Shown here piece by piece: positions 42,630 through 52,363 of a DNA stretch of 64,000 nucleotides; the first letter of the stretch is position 1; each line of letters begins with the position of its first letter. A program made the position numbers and the translations under genes. Below the pieces are notes generated by a model. That model did not search any database. It was not told the DNA's origin and saw only the letters and a list, made by a program, of their open reading frames with translations. The DNA comes from Bacillus sp. M6-12 (GTDB taxonomy: Bacteria; Bacillota; Bacilli; Bacillales; DSM-1321): contig NZ_PGVF01000011.1 of the NCBI RefSeq assembly GCF_002860285.1, forward strand, positions 124,001-188,000, written 5' to 3'.

Positions 42630-43583
42630 TTATCCAGCTAAACTCTTCATTGGCTTTCTCTTTGGTTTACCAGAGGATAGGCTATGCAGACACATGCCGG
42701 TGATAACCAAGAGAATGCCTGCCATGGATAATATCCCAGGCATTTTGCCATTAAGGAAGGCGATTTCACCAAGGAGGGAAAAGACAACGGACCCTGACTG
42801 GGTGGCCTCAACTGCGGCCAGCGAATGCATATCGTTTTTTACCATATTTGTTGCAATAAAGAATAGGACGGTTGCAATTATCCCTGAGCATAAAGCGACA
42901 ATAAAGGTTTGAACAACCTGGCCAGTACTGGGAGGAGCTTCTGCTGCAGCTCCGTAGATCGAGAGAACGATCCACAGAGGCATGCTTGCAATTGTCATGC
43001 CCAGCACCCTTTGAAAGGTATCCAGCTCAGAACCGCAAAACTGCATCATTTTCCGGTTGCCAAGCGGGTAAGCAAAGGCAGCCAGCAGGATAGGAAGCAC
43101 ACAAAGAATGGCCTCCCTGGCGGTTACATGGCCTGCATTACCAGATTGCATAGCGGCTACCCCAAGCAATATCAGAAATGAATATAGCAATCCTTTCACA
43201 GGGAAGCTTTGCTTATTACCCTTTCTGTTCTTTTGCAAAAATGGGGCCAGCAATGTACCTGCAACTATCGTCGTTTGCCATGTACCGGCAATCAGCCAGC
43301 TAGGCCCAAAGGACGATGCGTAGGTTAAGGGAGCGTAAAAAAGCCCGAAGCCTACAGTGCTCCAGATTAGCCAGGGAAGCGGGTGCTGCTTCATACTGGC
43401 AAAAAGCGGCTTCAGCTTTTTTTGTACTCCAACAATGAGAAACAAAAAGGGAAGCATAAAGAAAAACCTAAAGGAAGAGCTCCATATCCAGCTTCCCCCT
43501 GATAGATCCATTGCCCTGTTCAATACAAAAGTGAATGCAAAAAATAAAGAGGCTAAAATGCCTAGTGAAATAGCTTTGTTCAT
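42630..43583 (-). CDS. DMT-superfamily multidrug-efflux-like permease
   Basis: 317 residues with about ten transmembrane helices. The N-terminal GILASLFFAFTFVLNRAMDL and GSWIWSSSFRFFFMLP segment and the C-terminal GILLVITGMCLHS fit the PF13536 DMT group (multidrug resistance efflux transporter). Start ATG 43583 after GAGGTG; the frame continues 16 codons upstream without a ribosome site. Alone on the minus strand. Substrate unknown. Confidence 0.8.
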   Translation of the reverse strand: MNKAISLGILASLFFAFTFVLNRAMDLSGGSWIWSSSFRFFFMLPFLFLIVGVQKKLKPLFASMKQHPLPWLIWSTVGFGLFYAPLTYASSFGPSWLIAGTWQTTIVAGTLLAPFLQKNRKGNKQSFPVKGLLYSFLILLGVAAMQSGNAGHVTAREAILCVLPILLAAFAYPLGNRKMMQFCGSELDTFQRVLGMTIASMPLWIVLSIYGAAAEAPPSTGQVVQTFIVALCSGIIATVLFFIATNMVKNDMHSLAAVEATQSGSVVFSLLGEIAFLNGKMPGILSMAGILLVITGMCLHSLSSGKPKRKPMKSLAG

Positions 43584-43771
43584 TTTGCACCTCAAATCAG
43601 ATTTCGTTTTAAGAATAAGTATATACAACAAGTATCAGAAATGTAAGAATATTTAGGGCGAATAATTCAATAAATTTCCTTTTATGATTTCACCTGGTTC
43701 TTTTAGTTAGTAAATAATATTTTTTATGATAAAGTGAAAAGAGCCATATATAGGTAAAAGGAGATGGAACA

Positions 43772-44524
43772 ATGAAAACATATATTATTACTGGAGCATC
43801 AAAGGGATTGGGAAAAGGTCTGGCAGAACAGTGTATGAAGAAAGGGAACTGCTGTATTTTGCTTGCCAGGTCTTTTAGCCAGGAGTTTAAGGATTTTGCA
43901 AAAATAACTGGCTGCAAAGTGATATACATAGAAGCGGATTTAAGCATTCCTCACGAAGCGGAAAAGGCCGCTGCCAAGATAAGTTCTCATCTCCAGGACG
44001 CTACAGATGAGGTTTACCTAATCAATAATGCTGGCATGATTGATCCCATTAAACCTGCTGGCCAATTGGGCAGGGAAACTCTCGAGAAAAGTATGAATCT
44101 TAATTTTCTGGCGCCTGTGCTCTTGATGAATGTGTTTATTTCTCAGCTTGAAGACAAGGATATGAAAAAGGTGGTCGTAAATGTTTCCTCCGGGGCTGCT
44201 TTAAGGCCGATTAGCGGATGGTCTGCATACTGCAGTACAAAGGCAGGGCTGGAAATGTTTACACGGACAGCTGCTCTAGAACAGAAATCAGCGAAATTAC
44301 AAGTAAGTATAATTTCATTTTCACCTGGAATTATGGATACTGGTATGCAGGAAAGAATCAGGAGTGCAGAGGAAAGGGATTTTGCAGATTCAGCCATGTT
44401 TAAAGGTTATAAGGAGCAAGGATTGCTGAGGACTCCTGTATTAGTTTCAGAAAAACTGTATCAATTAATCCATCAGAATAAACTAGAGAATGGGAAATTT
44501 TACGATATTAAAGAGTTAATTTAA
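43772..44524 (+). CDS. yueD: SDR-family reductase, YueD-like (benzil reductase)
   Basis: 250 residues with NADP-binding TGASKGLG (about 8-14), NNAG near 85-88 and catalytic Ser140, Tyr153 and Lys157 (YCSTK). The full-length pattern agrees with YueD-type (S)-benzoin-forming benzil reductases of Bacillus. The natural substrate is unknown. ATG follows AAAGGAGATGGAACA. Co-directional with the spore hydrolase gene 91 bases downstream. Confidence 0.85.
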   Translation: MKTYIITGASKGLGKGLAEQCMKKGNCCILLARSFSQEFKDFAKITGCKVIYIEADLSIPHEAEKAAAKISSHLQDATDEVYLINNAGMIDPIKPAGQLGRETLEKSMNLNFLAPVLLMNVFISQLEDKDMKKVVVNVSSGAALRPISGWSAYCSTKAGLEMFTRTAALEQKSAKLQVSIISFSPGIMDTGMQERIRSAEERDFADSAMFKGYKEQGLLRTPVLVSEKLYQLIHQNKLENGKFYDIKELI

Positions 44525-44615
44525 TTAGCTGAAAATGTTTTAGTGCTGATTTTGTAATAGAACTTCCACACTGGCCCATATGCTTTTAATAGTATATATG
44601 AAAAGGTGTGGGGGT

Positions 44616-45881
44616 ATGGCAATTCATGTAGTTAACTATGGGGATACGTTATGGGGGATTTCCAGCCGCTATAATGTTGCGGTTCAGACTATAATTACGG
44701 CAAACGGCCTTCCATCGCCATCTGGTTTAGTTCCGGGACTTGCATTGTACATTCCTGAACCTTCACTATTTAATCGCGTTTATAGAATAAAGCCAGGTGA
44801 CACTTTATGGAGAATTTCTCAACGGTTTGGGACCAGTGTCCAAAGAATACTCGCGTCGAATTCAGGCTTGGACACAGCGGCTCTGCCGGTCGGCCGTAAA
44901 ATTGAAATTCCGTCTCCTTATAAAAAGCAGCTTACTGCATTAGGATTTATTGTTCCGCAAGCTAATGGAACGATAACACCTAATCTCGAAGAGGCGGCTT
45001 CTTCCTTAACCTATGCAGCAATCGCAGCGTATTCTTTTACTGAGCAGGGCACTGCTATCGTTCAGGCACAGGATGTACCGATCATAACAAGGTGCAGGCA
45101 GTTAAATATAGATCCGCTTTTGATGATCAGAAATATTCAAAATGGTGCGTTTAGCGGTTCGCTTGCTGGAGCTGTACTTGGCAATCCGCAATCCAGGAGG
45201 AATTTGGCCAGCAGTATTGCATCTTTTGTAAGCCGGAAAAATTATGCAGGTGTAAGCGTGGACTTCGAATTCATCCCTCCAGCAAACAGAGGTGACTTTG
45301 TTTTGTTTTTACGGGAATTGAAGGCTGCAATTGCCTCGAATTTTCTTCATGTAAATGTTCATGCAAAAACAGCTGATCTGCCGCAAAACCCTATTACAGG
45401 GGGACATGATTATCGGGCTATCGGGCAGGTGGCTGATTTGGTGGCGGTCATGACGATCGAGTATGGATACGTTGGAGGGCCGCCCAACCCAATTTCACCC
45501 GTGGACTGGATGGAAAGGGTATTGGTTTATGCCGTTTCCAATATTCCTCCCTCGAAAATACAGGCTGCGATGCCCTTATACAGCTATGACTGGGCTCTCC
45601 CTTCGAATAAGGTAACAGCCAGAGCTGTCCTGGCCGCACAAAATTTAGCCATTACTAAAGGATCAGTTATCCAGTTTTCTGAACGGGAAGCTGTGCCTTG
45701 GTACCGCTACAGCGAAAATAATGTCAAGCACATTGTCTGGTTTGAAGATATCCGGAGCATCATCGCCAAATACAGGCTGATGGATGCATATGAGTTAGCG
45801 GGCATGACATACTGGCACGTGGCTCTCTCGTTTCCGCAGAATTGGTTATTTATGCGAAATAATTTCCTGGTTGAAAAATAA
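44616..45881 (+). CDS. Spore-type LysM-LysM-GH18 hydrolase (YaaH/SleL/YdhD-like)
   Basis: A 421-residue protein: LysM repeats at about 2-46 (YGDTLWGISSRYNV) and 55-99 (PGDTLWRISQRFGT), then a glycosyl hydrolase 18 domain with catalytic motif GVSVDFEFIPP and C-terminal WYRYSENNVKHIVWFEDIRS. The architecture without signal peptide matches SleL/YaaH cortical-fragment lysins located in the spore coat, which digest cortex fragments at germination. ATG 44616 lies 8 bases after AAAGGTG; the frame extends 12 codons upstream without a ribosome site. Confidence 0.87.
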   Translation: MAIHVVNYGDTLWGISSRYNVAVQTIITANGLPSPSGLVPGLALYIPEPSLFNRVYRIKPGDTLWRISQRFGTSVQRILASNSGLDTAALPVGRKIEIPSPYKKQLTALGFIVPQANGTITPNLEEAASSLTYAAIAAYSFTEQGTAIVQAQDVPIITRCRQLNIDPLLMIRNIQNGAFSGSLAGAVLGNPQSRRNLASSIASFVSRKNYAGVSVDFEFIPPANRGDFVLFLRELKAAIASNFLHVNVHAKTADLPQNPITGGHDYRAIGQVADLVAVMTIEYGYVGGPPNPISPVDWMERVLVYAVSNIPPSKIQAAMPLYSYDWALPSNKVTARAVLAAQNLAITKGSVIQFSEREAVPWYRYSENNVKHIVWFEDIRSIIAKYRLMDAYELAGMTYWHVALSFPQNWLFMRNNFLVEK

Positions 45882-45936
45882 GTGGAGAAAAAAGACGATA
45901 GATTTACGCAGCAAGTTGTTTATTTCGCTTGCTATC

Positions 45937-45971
45937 AAAAAATGCTCAGAGTTTTTCTCTGAGCATTTTTT
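45937..45971. terminator. Bidirectional terminator
   Basis: AAAAAATGCTCAGAG and CTCTGAGCATTTTTT form a perfect 15-bp stem around TTTTT, between convergent genes. Confidence 0.95.
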
Positions 45972-46001
45972 ATCTCTGTTAAATATTGACAAATCCGATT
46001 A

Positions 46002-46190
46002 TTAATTAAACTTTTCAGGTTCTTTAACATAAAACTCGATAAACCCGCAGCTGGGACATACATAGCAAGGGCCAATGCTGCTCATTGTATGCTCATTTGG
46101 CTTTTCATCTGATTTATAGAGATTTATCGGAAAACTGTCTAGATGAGCTTTAGTCATAATTGTTTTACATTTGGTACAAGTATTCACCAT
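46002..46190 (-). CDS. Small zinc-ribbon protein of unknown function
   Basis: Sixty-two residues with CTKC at the N-terminus and CYVCPSCGF near residue 43, a CxxC-CxxC zinc ribbon. ATG 46190 follows AGGGGGT by about 8 bases. Alone between a terminator and the NatK-like gene, with which it shares direction but is separated by 135 bases. I do not recognise a named family. Confidence 0.7.
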   Translation of the reverse strand: MVNTCTKCKTIMTKAHLDSFPINLYKSDEKPNEHTMSSIGPCYVCPSCGFIEFYVKEPEKFN

Positions 46191-46325
46191 AATGGTACCC
46201 CCTATAAAAAATGAATAATATTAACAGTAATGTAACAATGCAAACAAAAAATTGAGCCATATATAATTAATGAAACACGCTTATTAATGCCTCATTAATT
46301 TATTACTCTGCATATGCAGACTGTT

Positions 46326-47276
46326 TTAAATACTTGCTGCTTTTGCCCCTTTAATTACCGGGAATTTCATTTTGATTGATACACAAGAGTTTTCGTATTT
46401 ATATTCCAGACGGCCGCTGTGCTTTTCAACAATCTCCTTTACAATCCAAGTCCCCAACCCTTCGTGATTACCGCCTTTATTGGTCAGCCCATATTCTCGG
46501 AACAACGCTTCTTGCTGCCCCAGTGTAAGCTTTGCAGTGGAATTCACTACCTCAAGAACGTAGATTCCGCTATGTATCGATGAGGATATTCTCAGGTTTT
46601 TATCCAAAGATTGACATGCTGCTTCAAGGCTGTTGTCAAGCAAATTCAGGAGCAGGTTTATTTGTGATACATCTGGCAAAGGCAGGGAAGAAAGGGGGAC
46701 TTCTGTATGTAAAGTTACTTTTATTTTACTCATGGATGCCTGTTTCGCAATCTGGTGGAGCATGGCAGCTATATGTGCTTCTTCTCCTTTAATGCTTGCG
46801 GTTATTTCCCCAAGCTCACCCAAATACTCTTCCAGATACTTTCTTGCCTTTTCCGGCTGATCAGACTCGAGCAAATAATGGATTGTATTAGCATGCTTAA
46901 TAAAATCATGGCGCTGTGCGCGTATTTGATAAAATAATTCGTTTTCCTTGCTCATTTCCCGTTTCAATGTTTCCAATTCAGCCTGAACTAGTTTATTGTC
47001 TTTGCTTCTCTTCGCCAGCTGAAACTCAAACACCAAAAGGCAGATAAGAAAGAGGGTGATTATAGAAACAGGCCTGGATAGTAAATATCCGATGGAAAGC
47101 AAGGATAGGATCAAAATAGAAAAGCTGTCATTCGGCACTCCAGGCAATCTTTTATATAAATAGGCGCTGGACGCAAGCATAATTATTATTATGGCCGCAG
47201 CGAGAAGAGCAGGCAATCCTTTCAATACGGCCGCCGCGGCAAGCAGGCAATGGAAGGCCAGGATAAGTACTTTCAC
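46326..47276 (-). CDS. natK: GHKL sensor histidine kinase, NatK-like
   Basis: 316 residues: several hydrophobic helices (about 3-85), a coiled coil (about 90-118), an AgrC/SpoB-type H-box with His123 (IRAQRHDFIKHAN) and a GHKL ATPase domain (NLLDNSLEAACQ, NHEGLGTWIVKEIVEKH). It is paired with a LytTR regulator 12 bases upstream and lies beside natAB, the arrangement of the B. subtilis NatK-NatR-NatA-NatB system. It presumably senses sodium or membrane stress; the signal is inferred, not visible. Confidence 0.75.
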   Translation of the reverse strand: MKVLILAFHCLLAAAAVLKGLPALLAAAIIIIMLASSAYLYKRLPGVPNDSFSILILSLLSIGYLLSRPVSIITLFLICLLVFEFQLAKRSKDNKLVQAELETLKREMSKENELFYQIRAQRHDFIKHANTIHYLLESDQPEKARKYLEEYLGELGEITASIKGEEAHIAAMLHQIAKQASMSKIKVTLHTEVPLSSLPLPDVSQINLLLNLLDNSLEAACQSLDKNLRISSSIHSGIYVLEVVNSTAKLTLGQQEALFREYGLTNKGGNHEGLGTWIVKEIVEKHSGRLEYKYENSCVSIKMKFPVIKGAKAASI

Positions 47277-47288
47277 AAATAATCCCCT

Positions 47289-47990
47289 TTAAAAATAATC
47301 TTTTTGAAGTATGTCGAGATTTGATTTCGTAATGAGTGCTGTTTTTGCAGTGTGCTGGAACGATATAGAATAAGAATGTTTGGTATAGAGCGAGAAATTT
47401 TTAATGTAATGAATATTTACAATGAACGCCCTGTGTGATCTAAGAAAAAACCTGAATGGAAATTCCGGCTCCAGCTCACTAAGAGACTGATAGGTGGCAT
47501 ATTCTCCATCTACCGTAACAATAGTCGTAGATCTGCCTGTACGTTCAAGAAAGATGATATCCTTTTTATCAATAATTTGCATTTCTGTCTTTTGCTTGAG
47601 AATGAGTTTTCCATGCGCCTCTTTTGCCTCCGTTTTTTCCCGGTAACGGGCTACTCCCTTTAATAACCGGTCCTTTGAGTAAGGCTTCATGATATAATCG
47701 AGGACTTCCAAATCAAATGCATGAACCGCAAAACCGCTATGAGCCGTCACAAAAATAACCTTAATATCTAGTGCATAGGTGCTAATGAAATCGGCCAGCT
47801 CATACCCGGAGAGGGCTGGCATTTCAATATCTGTAATAAGTAAATCGATTTCAGCCTTTTTTATTAATTCATATGCTTCCTCCGAGCTGTTCACGGAAAA
47901 TATGATTTCTATATCCGGGACTTGGGCAAGCGTTACTATCAATTTTTCAAGATCATATTTTTCATCATCGACAAGGCCGACTTTAATCAT
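47289..47990 (-). CDS. natR: LytTR response regulator, NatR-like
   Basis: 233 residues: receiver domain (about 1-118) with phospho-acceptor Asp54 (LLITDIEMP) and a C-terminal LytTR DNA-binding domain (about 130-233: KDIIFLERTGRSTTIVT, FFLRSHRAFIVNIHYI). It sits divergent from natAB, and a matching direct repeat lies in the 178-base gap. In B. subtilis NatR activates natAB. Start ATG 47990, first gene of the natR-natK unit here. Confidence 0.8.
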   Translation of the reverse strand: MIKVGLVDDEKYDLEKLIVTLAQVPDIEIIFSVNSSEEAYELIKKAEIDLLITDIEMPALSGYELADFISTYALDIKVIFVTAHSGFAVHAFDLEVLDYIMKPYSKDRLLKGVARYREKTEAKEAHGKLILKQKTEMQIIDKKDIIFLERTGRSTTIVTVDGEYATYQSLSELEPEFPFRFFLRSHRAFIVNIHYIKNFSLYTKHSYSISFQHTAKTALITKSNLDILQKDYF

Positions 47991-48058
47991 TTTTCAAACC
48001 TACTTCACACTTAGTTGAAATCATTTTACCATGTTTTGGAGTGGTAAACGGACGTTTT

Positions 48059-48088
48059 ACGACATTAAAACGACTATTCACAACATAA
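48059..48088. promoter_or_regulatory. Candidate NatR (LytTR) operator: direct repeats 21 bp apart
   Basis: ACGACATTA (48059-48067) and ACAACATAA (48080-48088) are direct repeats with starts 21 bases apart, the two-turn spacing typical of LytTR sites. They lie between natR and natA, about 80-110 bases before the natA start. Confidence 0.5.
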
Positions 48089-48168
48089 TCGCAGTCAAAA
48101 GCATGAATAAGGGTTACGATGTTGTCATGAATACGGGATACCATCGAATTTAAAAGGCGGGATATAAG

Positions 48169-48912
48169 ATGATTGAAATTAAAAATGTCTCCAAGCAGTT
48201 CAAAGAAAAAAAACAAATCATAAATGCAGTTCAGGATGTTTCCATTACAATTCGGAAAGGAGAGATTGTTGGGCTCCTGGGGGAAAATGGAGCAGGCAAG
48301 ACAACGCTGCTTCGGATGATGTCAGCAATTCTGGAACCGACAAAGGGCGAAATATTTATTAACGGAACAAATATCTATAAAGACCCAATGAAGATTAAAC
48401 CGAAAATGGGGGTTTTATTTGGGAGCGAAACTGGACTGTACGACAGGCTCACAGCGAGAGAAAACCTGGAGTATTTTGCGAAGTTTTATGGAATGAGCAA
48501 GCCTGAAACCCATGCAAGAATTGATATGCTGGCGAAGCGTTTTGGAATGAAGGATTACCTTGACCGCAGGGTGGGAGGGTTTTCAAAAGGAATGAGGCAA
48601 AAAGTCACCATCGCCCGGACGATCATGCATAACCCGGATATCATTTTCTTCGATGAACCAACCACTGGACTTGATATAACGGCAGCTAATATGTTCCGTG
48701 AGCTTGTCCTTAGTCTTAGCAAGGAAGGTAAAACCATTGTCTTTTCCAGCCATATTATGGAAGAGGTTTCCCAGCTTTGCCAATCAATTATTATGATTCA
48801 TAAAGGAAGAATGATTTATCAAGGTTCTAATGAGCAGCTTTATAAGGAAGAAGAAAGCCGTGACTTGAATTATATCTTTATGTCGCGGATTGTCAGGGGG
48901 GAAACGGCATGA
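48169..48912 (+). CDS. natA: Sodium-export ABC transporter ATPase NatA
   Basis: 247 residues with Walker A GENGAGKTT, signature FSKGMRQKVTIA, Walker B IIFFDEPTTGLDI and switch His in SSHIMEEV. Length equals B. subtilis NatA (246), and the next gene is a NatB-like permease overlapping by four bases (ATGA). With NatB it exports Na+ using ATP. ATG follows GGCGGGAT. Confidence 0.87.
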   Translation: MIEIKNVSKQFKEKKQIINAVQDVSITIRKGEIVGLLGENGAGKTTLLRMMSAILEPTKGEIFINGTNIYKDPMKIKPKMGVLFGSETGLYDRLTARENLEYFAKFYGMSKPETHARIDMLAKRFGMKDYLDRRVGGFSKGMRQKVTIARTIMHNPDIIFFDEPTTGLDITAANMFRELVLSLSKEGKTIVFSSHIMEEVSQLCQSIIMIHKGRMIYQGSNEQLYKEEESRDLNYIFMSRIVRGETA

Positions 48913-50075
48913 TATTGCATATCTTTTTAAAAGAAATGAAAGACTCGCTTCGAGATCGAAAAACTATTTTATTAAGTGTTTTACTGCCTATTCTGTTCAA
49001 TGTAGGAATTCTCTTGTTTGCCGATTCCTACTTTATGCCAAAGGGCGACGAAAAAATGCAAATAGCCGTGAATAATACAGCAGATAAAGAGGTCGTCAGC
49101 TGGATTGAACAGGATAAACGTGCCAGCGTTATTAAGGCCAGTGATCCGGTTGCAAAAGTAAATGAAGGCAGCGCTTCAGTAGCTGTAGTAATTGATCAGG
49201 ATTTCATTAAAAAGGTTGAAAATATGAAGACGCCGGCCGTGACGATTCATTCCGATTCTGCAAGTGTGGATTCATCATCAGCAAGCGAGTATGTCACCAG
49301 AGTCCTATCCGGCGCCCGTGAACAAATTGTTGCTGCCCGTCTGCAGGAAATGAACCTGAATAATTCCGCATTTAATCCATTTACAGTCCGGGAAAAAAGC
49401 TTGACTGGCGATGAGGACATGTCTCTTTATATTGTATCGATCTTTGCCCAGCTTGTGATCGTACTGGGAGTACTGATGGGTGCCATGCCGTCTGCAAATG
49501 ATTTATTTGCCGGGGAAAAGGAACGTAAAACAATGGAAGCTTTGCTTATGACCCCTGCAAGGAGGCTGGACATTATCATTGGAAAATGGTTAACCATTGC
49601 AGCAATTGGAGTTATAAGCGGTGCTTTTTCAGTCATTACTTTTATCGTTACGGTTCAATACTTCACAAAGAATTTGGTAGATGCTTTAAATATCACAGAC
49701 CATATTGGATTCTTCGCCTTAAGCATGCTGGTTGGAATCATCGGTTTTGCGCTCTTGTCTTCCTGTTTGTTTGCTATTTTAAGTTTAATGGCCAACACAA
49801 TGAAGGAAGCGCAAAACTATATTTCTCCTTTATATACGTTAGCCATGATTCCTTACTTCCTGTTGATTGGCACTTCTGTAAATGAGCTTACGCCAAAGCA
49901 TTTCTTAATTCCGATCTTTAACGTTTATGTACTAATAAAACAATTAGTTTACGGCGTGTATGATACAACCAGTTTACTTCTGGTTGCAGGAAGCTCGGCA
50001 GTATTCATAGGGATATTCTTTTATATCGCTTATCTGATGTTTACAAAAAGCCGCTGGGTGCTCGGCAAATCATAA
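48909..50075 (+). CDS. natB: Sodium-export ABC transporter permease NatB
   Basis: 388 residues: N-terminal helix (about 20-38), a large extracytoplasmic domain (about 45-170), then five to six helices with the conserved FAGEKERKTMEALLMTPA loop of NatB/ABC-2 permeases. Length matches B. subtilis NatB (386). ATG overlaps the natA stop. Transcription is likely driven by NatR from the upstream gap. Confidence 0.87.
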   Translation: MILHIFLKEMKDSLRDRKTILLSVLLPILFNVGILLFADSYFMPKGDEKMQIAVNNTADKEVVSWIEQDKRASVIKASDPVAKVNEGSASVAVVIDQDFIKKVENMKTPAVTIHSDSASVDSSSASEYVTRVLSGAREQIVAARLQEMNLNNSAFNPFTVREKSLTGDEDMSLYIVSIFAQLVIVLGVLMGAMPSANDLFAGEKERKTMEALLMTPARRLDIIIGKWLTIAAIGVISGAFSVITFIVTVQYFTKNLVDALNITDHIGFFALSMLVGIIGFALLSSCLFAILSLMANTMKEAQNYISPLYTLAMIPYFLLIGTSVNELTPKHFLIPIFNVYVLIKQLVYGVYDTTSLLLVAGSSAVFIGIFFYIAYLMFTKSRWVLGKS

Positions 50076-50235
50076 ACTAATACTCAACCAGATTTACTAA
50101 ATGCTGCGTAGATAAACTAATCAAGGATCGGCAAAAAGAGAGCAGGAACTCGCAATAAGGGATCTTGCTTTCCTTTCGGGTAGAAAAAATGCTAAGATAG
50201 GGATTGAGCTTTTTTATCAAAAGGAGATGGTTTTA

Positions 50236-50673
50236 ATGGCTAAAAAAGGATACATATTAATGCAAAACGGAGAAAAAATCGAATTTGATCTTTTTCCAAA
50301 TGAAGCTCCTGGCACAGTAGCTAACTTTGAAAAATTGGCTAACGAGGGCTTCTATAATGGAGTTTCTTTCCACCGCGTTATTCCTGGATTTGTGAGCCAA
50401 GGGGGAGACCCAACCGGAACAGGCGCAGGCGGCCCTGGCTATTCTATTAAATGTGAAACAGAGGGCAATCCGCATAAGCATGAAGCAGGTTCTTTATCTA
50501 TGGCTCATGCAGGTAAAGATACAGGGGGCAGCCAATTCTTCATCGTTCACGAGCCGCAGCCTCATTTAAATGGCGTTCATACTGTATTTGGAAAAGTGAC
50601 TTCCGGCCTTGAAACAGCACGCAGCATGAAAAACGGCGATGTTATGGAAAAAGTGGAAGTATTTGACGCTTAA
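50236..50673 (+). CDS. ppiB: Cyclophilin-type peptidyl-prolyl isomerase PpiB
   Basis: 145 residues nearly matching B. subtilis Ppi[38 protein letters not shown] and [15 protein letters not shown]. The active-site Arg and Phe/Gln are present. Cytoplasmic proline isomerase assisting folding. ATG 50236 lies 9 bases after GGAG; an ATG three codons upstream abuts the ribosome site. Single gene with its own terminator. Confidence 0.95.
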   Translation: MAKKGYILMQNGEKIEFDLFPNEAPGTVANFEKLANEGFYNGVSFHRVIPGFVSQGGDPTGTGAGGPGYSIKCETEGNPHKHEAGSLSMAHAGKDTGGSQFFIVHEPQPHLNGVHTVFGKVTSGLETARSMKNGDVMEKVEVFDA

Positions 50674-50686
50674 TAAGCCAATTAAA

Positions 50687-50722
50687 CAAACAGACCCCAT
50701 CCAGCATGCGGTCTGTTTTTGT
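50687..50722 (+). terminator. Terminator of ppiB
   Basis: ACAGACC pairs with GGTCTGT around CCATCCAGCATGC, followed by TTTTGTTTTG. Confidence 0.87.
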
Positions 50723-50748
50723 TTTGTATTCCGGAAGGGGAATTGATC

Positions 50749-51603
50749 CTAATTAATCCTTAAATGAATCGTATTTCCTGATGGATCTTTAGTAATATAA
50801 ATACCGTTTTCTTCTTCTACGCTTGCTCCAATATTCCTCAGCTGCATAATGACCTCATTTCTTTTTGCTTCGTCCGGAAGCACTAAGGAAAACCATTTCA
50901 ATCCAACACTGTTTTCAGCAGGGGCAGGCGCGCCGACACCATTCCAAGTATTCAAGCCAATATGGTGATGGTAGCGGCCGGTAGAGATGAAAAGTGCCTG
51001 GCTGCCATAACGGGTTACAACCTCGAAACCAAGACCCTGACAATAAAATTCTTCCGTCTTTTTAAGCTCGGAAACATGCAGATGAATATGTCCCATAACG
51101 GTTTCTTTCGGAAGTCCTTCCCACTTTTTACCCTGTGCCTCTGCAAGAAGGTTCTCGGCATCGAGGCGCTCAGTAGTCATCGTTACCTGGCCGTTTTCCC
51201 AATTCCATGTATTTGAGGGCCGGTCTGAATAGATTTCAATCCCATTGCCATCTGGATCTCCCAAATATAATGCTTCACTTACCAGGTGGTCTGATGCACC
51301 CTGCAGCGGATATCCGATTTGAAGGAAATGGTTAAGAGCTTCTCCTAAAGCAGAACGGGTTGGCAGCAATAGTGCAAAATGGTATAAACCTGTAGTCCGC
51401 TGCTGCTTTGGCAAGACATTTCCCTTCTGTTCAATCGTCAGAAGAGGAGTTTTTCCATCCGCCGTTAAAACAGCTTTTTGGGCCGATTCATACAAAACCG
51501 CAAATCCTATTACCTCTTTATAAAAAGTCAGGGATCGCTGAATATCCGCCACATTCAAGCTCGTGTGGCTGACAAAGGTATGGGGGTAGCTTTGAAATTT
51601 CAT
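50749..51603 (-). CDS. catE: Catechol-2,3-dioxygenase-like VOC protein CatE
   Basis: 284 residues with two VOC repeats. The N-terminal half has His (FVSHTSLNV), His (GLYHFALLL) and Glu (GIEIYSDRP), a full 2-His-1-Glu metal set. The C-terminal half has GHIHLHV and HHHIGLNTW but ends NTIHLRIN, lacking the Glu. This pattern and length match B. subtilis CatE, which cleaves catechol. ATG follows AGGAGGAAAT. Monocistronic. Confidence 0.85.
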   Translation of the reverse strand: MKFQSYPHTFVSHTSLNVADIQRSLTFYKEVIGFAVLYESAQKAVLTADGKTPLLTIEQKGNVLPKQQRTTGLYHFALLLPTRSALGEALNHFLQIGYPLQGASDHLVSEALYLGDPDGNGIEIYSDRPSNTWNWENGQVTMTTERLDAENLLAEAQGKKWEGLPKETVMGHIHLHVSELKKTEEFYCQGLGFEVVTRYGSQALFISTGRYHHHIGLNTWNGVGAPAPAENSVGLKWFSLVLPDEAKRNEVIMQLRNIGASVEEENGIYITKDPSGNTIHLRIN

Positions 51604-51867
51604 AAATATTTCCTCCTGGGCAGTATGCCTTTATTCATCATTCTTATATGGAAATAAGCAGAACAATTTGTTTGAAAAAATAACTAGGTTACTTTATGTA
51701 AGTGAATTATAATTTTTATAAATAACGAGTGTCAAGCGATATAGTTAACAGATTTTCTAATAAAAACTATAATAAACAGAGGCGGCAAAGTTTATATTAT
51801 TAGCATTAGCATTAGTACAGAATTAAACCGCAAAGCAGTACTTGCGATTGCGATTTTTAAGAAGGGA

Positions 51868-52302
51868 ATGAAGGATTTGAAAACAACAATAACCTGGCAA
51901 AACCAAATGGCATTCTCAGGCACTACACCATCTGGACATTCTATTCAAATGGACGCGGCACCGGAAGTGGGAGGGCAAAATAGCGGTCCAAGACCTACAG
52001 AATTGTTATTAAATGCCATTGCAGGCTGTACAGGAATTGATATTATAATGATTTTGACAAAGATGCGCTTAAACCCAACCCATTTTTCGATGGAAATAGA
52101 CGCTTCACGCGCAGAGGAGCATCCAAAACGTTTTACCGGCATACATATTCATTACGTCCTTAAGGGGGAGCTGCCTGAGGATAAGGTTGTTAGGGCAATT
52201 AAACTTTCAAGAGATACGTATTGTTCTGTTTCCAATTCAGTAAATGCCGCATTTACCTTCAGTTATTCGATTAATGGCGAGGAGTCAAAACAAATTAAAT
52301 AA
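51868..52302 (+). CDS. OsmC-family protein, copy 2 (YhfA-like)
   Basis: 144 residues with redox cysteines at 54 (AIAGCTGIDI) and 119 (DTYCSVSNS), more like the YhfA branch of OsmC proteins than the Ohr branch. It shares little beyond the Cys motifs with the copy at 39675. Start is ATG 51868, close to AAGGGA; TTG 51877 at better spacing is an alternative. Peroxide reduction is a family-level inference. Confidence 0.82.
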   Translation: MKDLKTTITWQNQMAFSGTTPSGHSIQMDAAPEVGGQNSGPRPTELLLNAIAGCTGIDIIMILTKMRLNPTHFSMEIDASRAEEHPKRFTGIHIHYVLKGELPEDKVVRAIKLSRDTYCSVSNSVNAAFTFSYSINGEESKQIK

Positions 52303-52363
52303 ATCTAAACCATATAAATAAGGTTCTCTAATTACTTTACACATTTTGTCTACAGTATTTACT

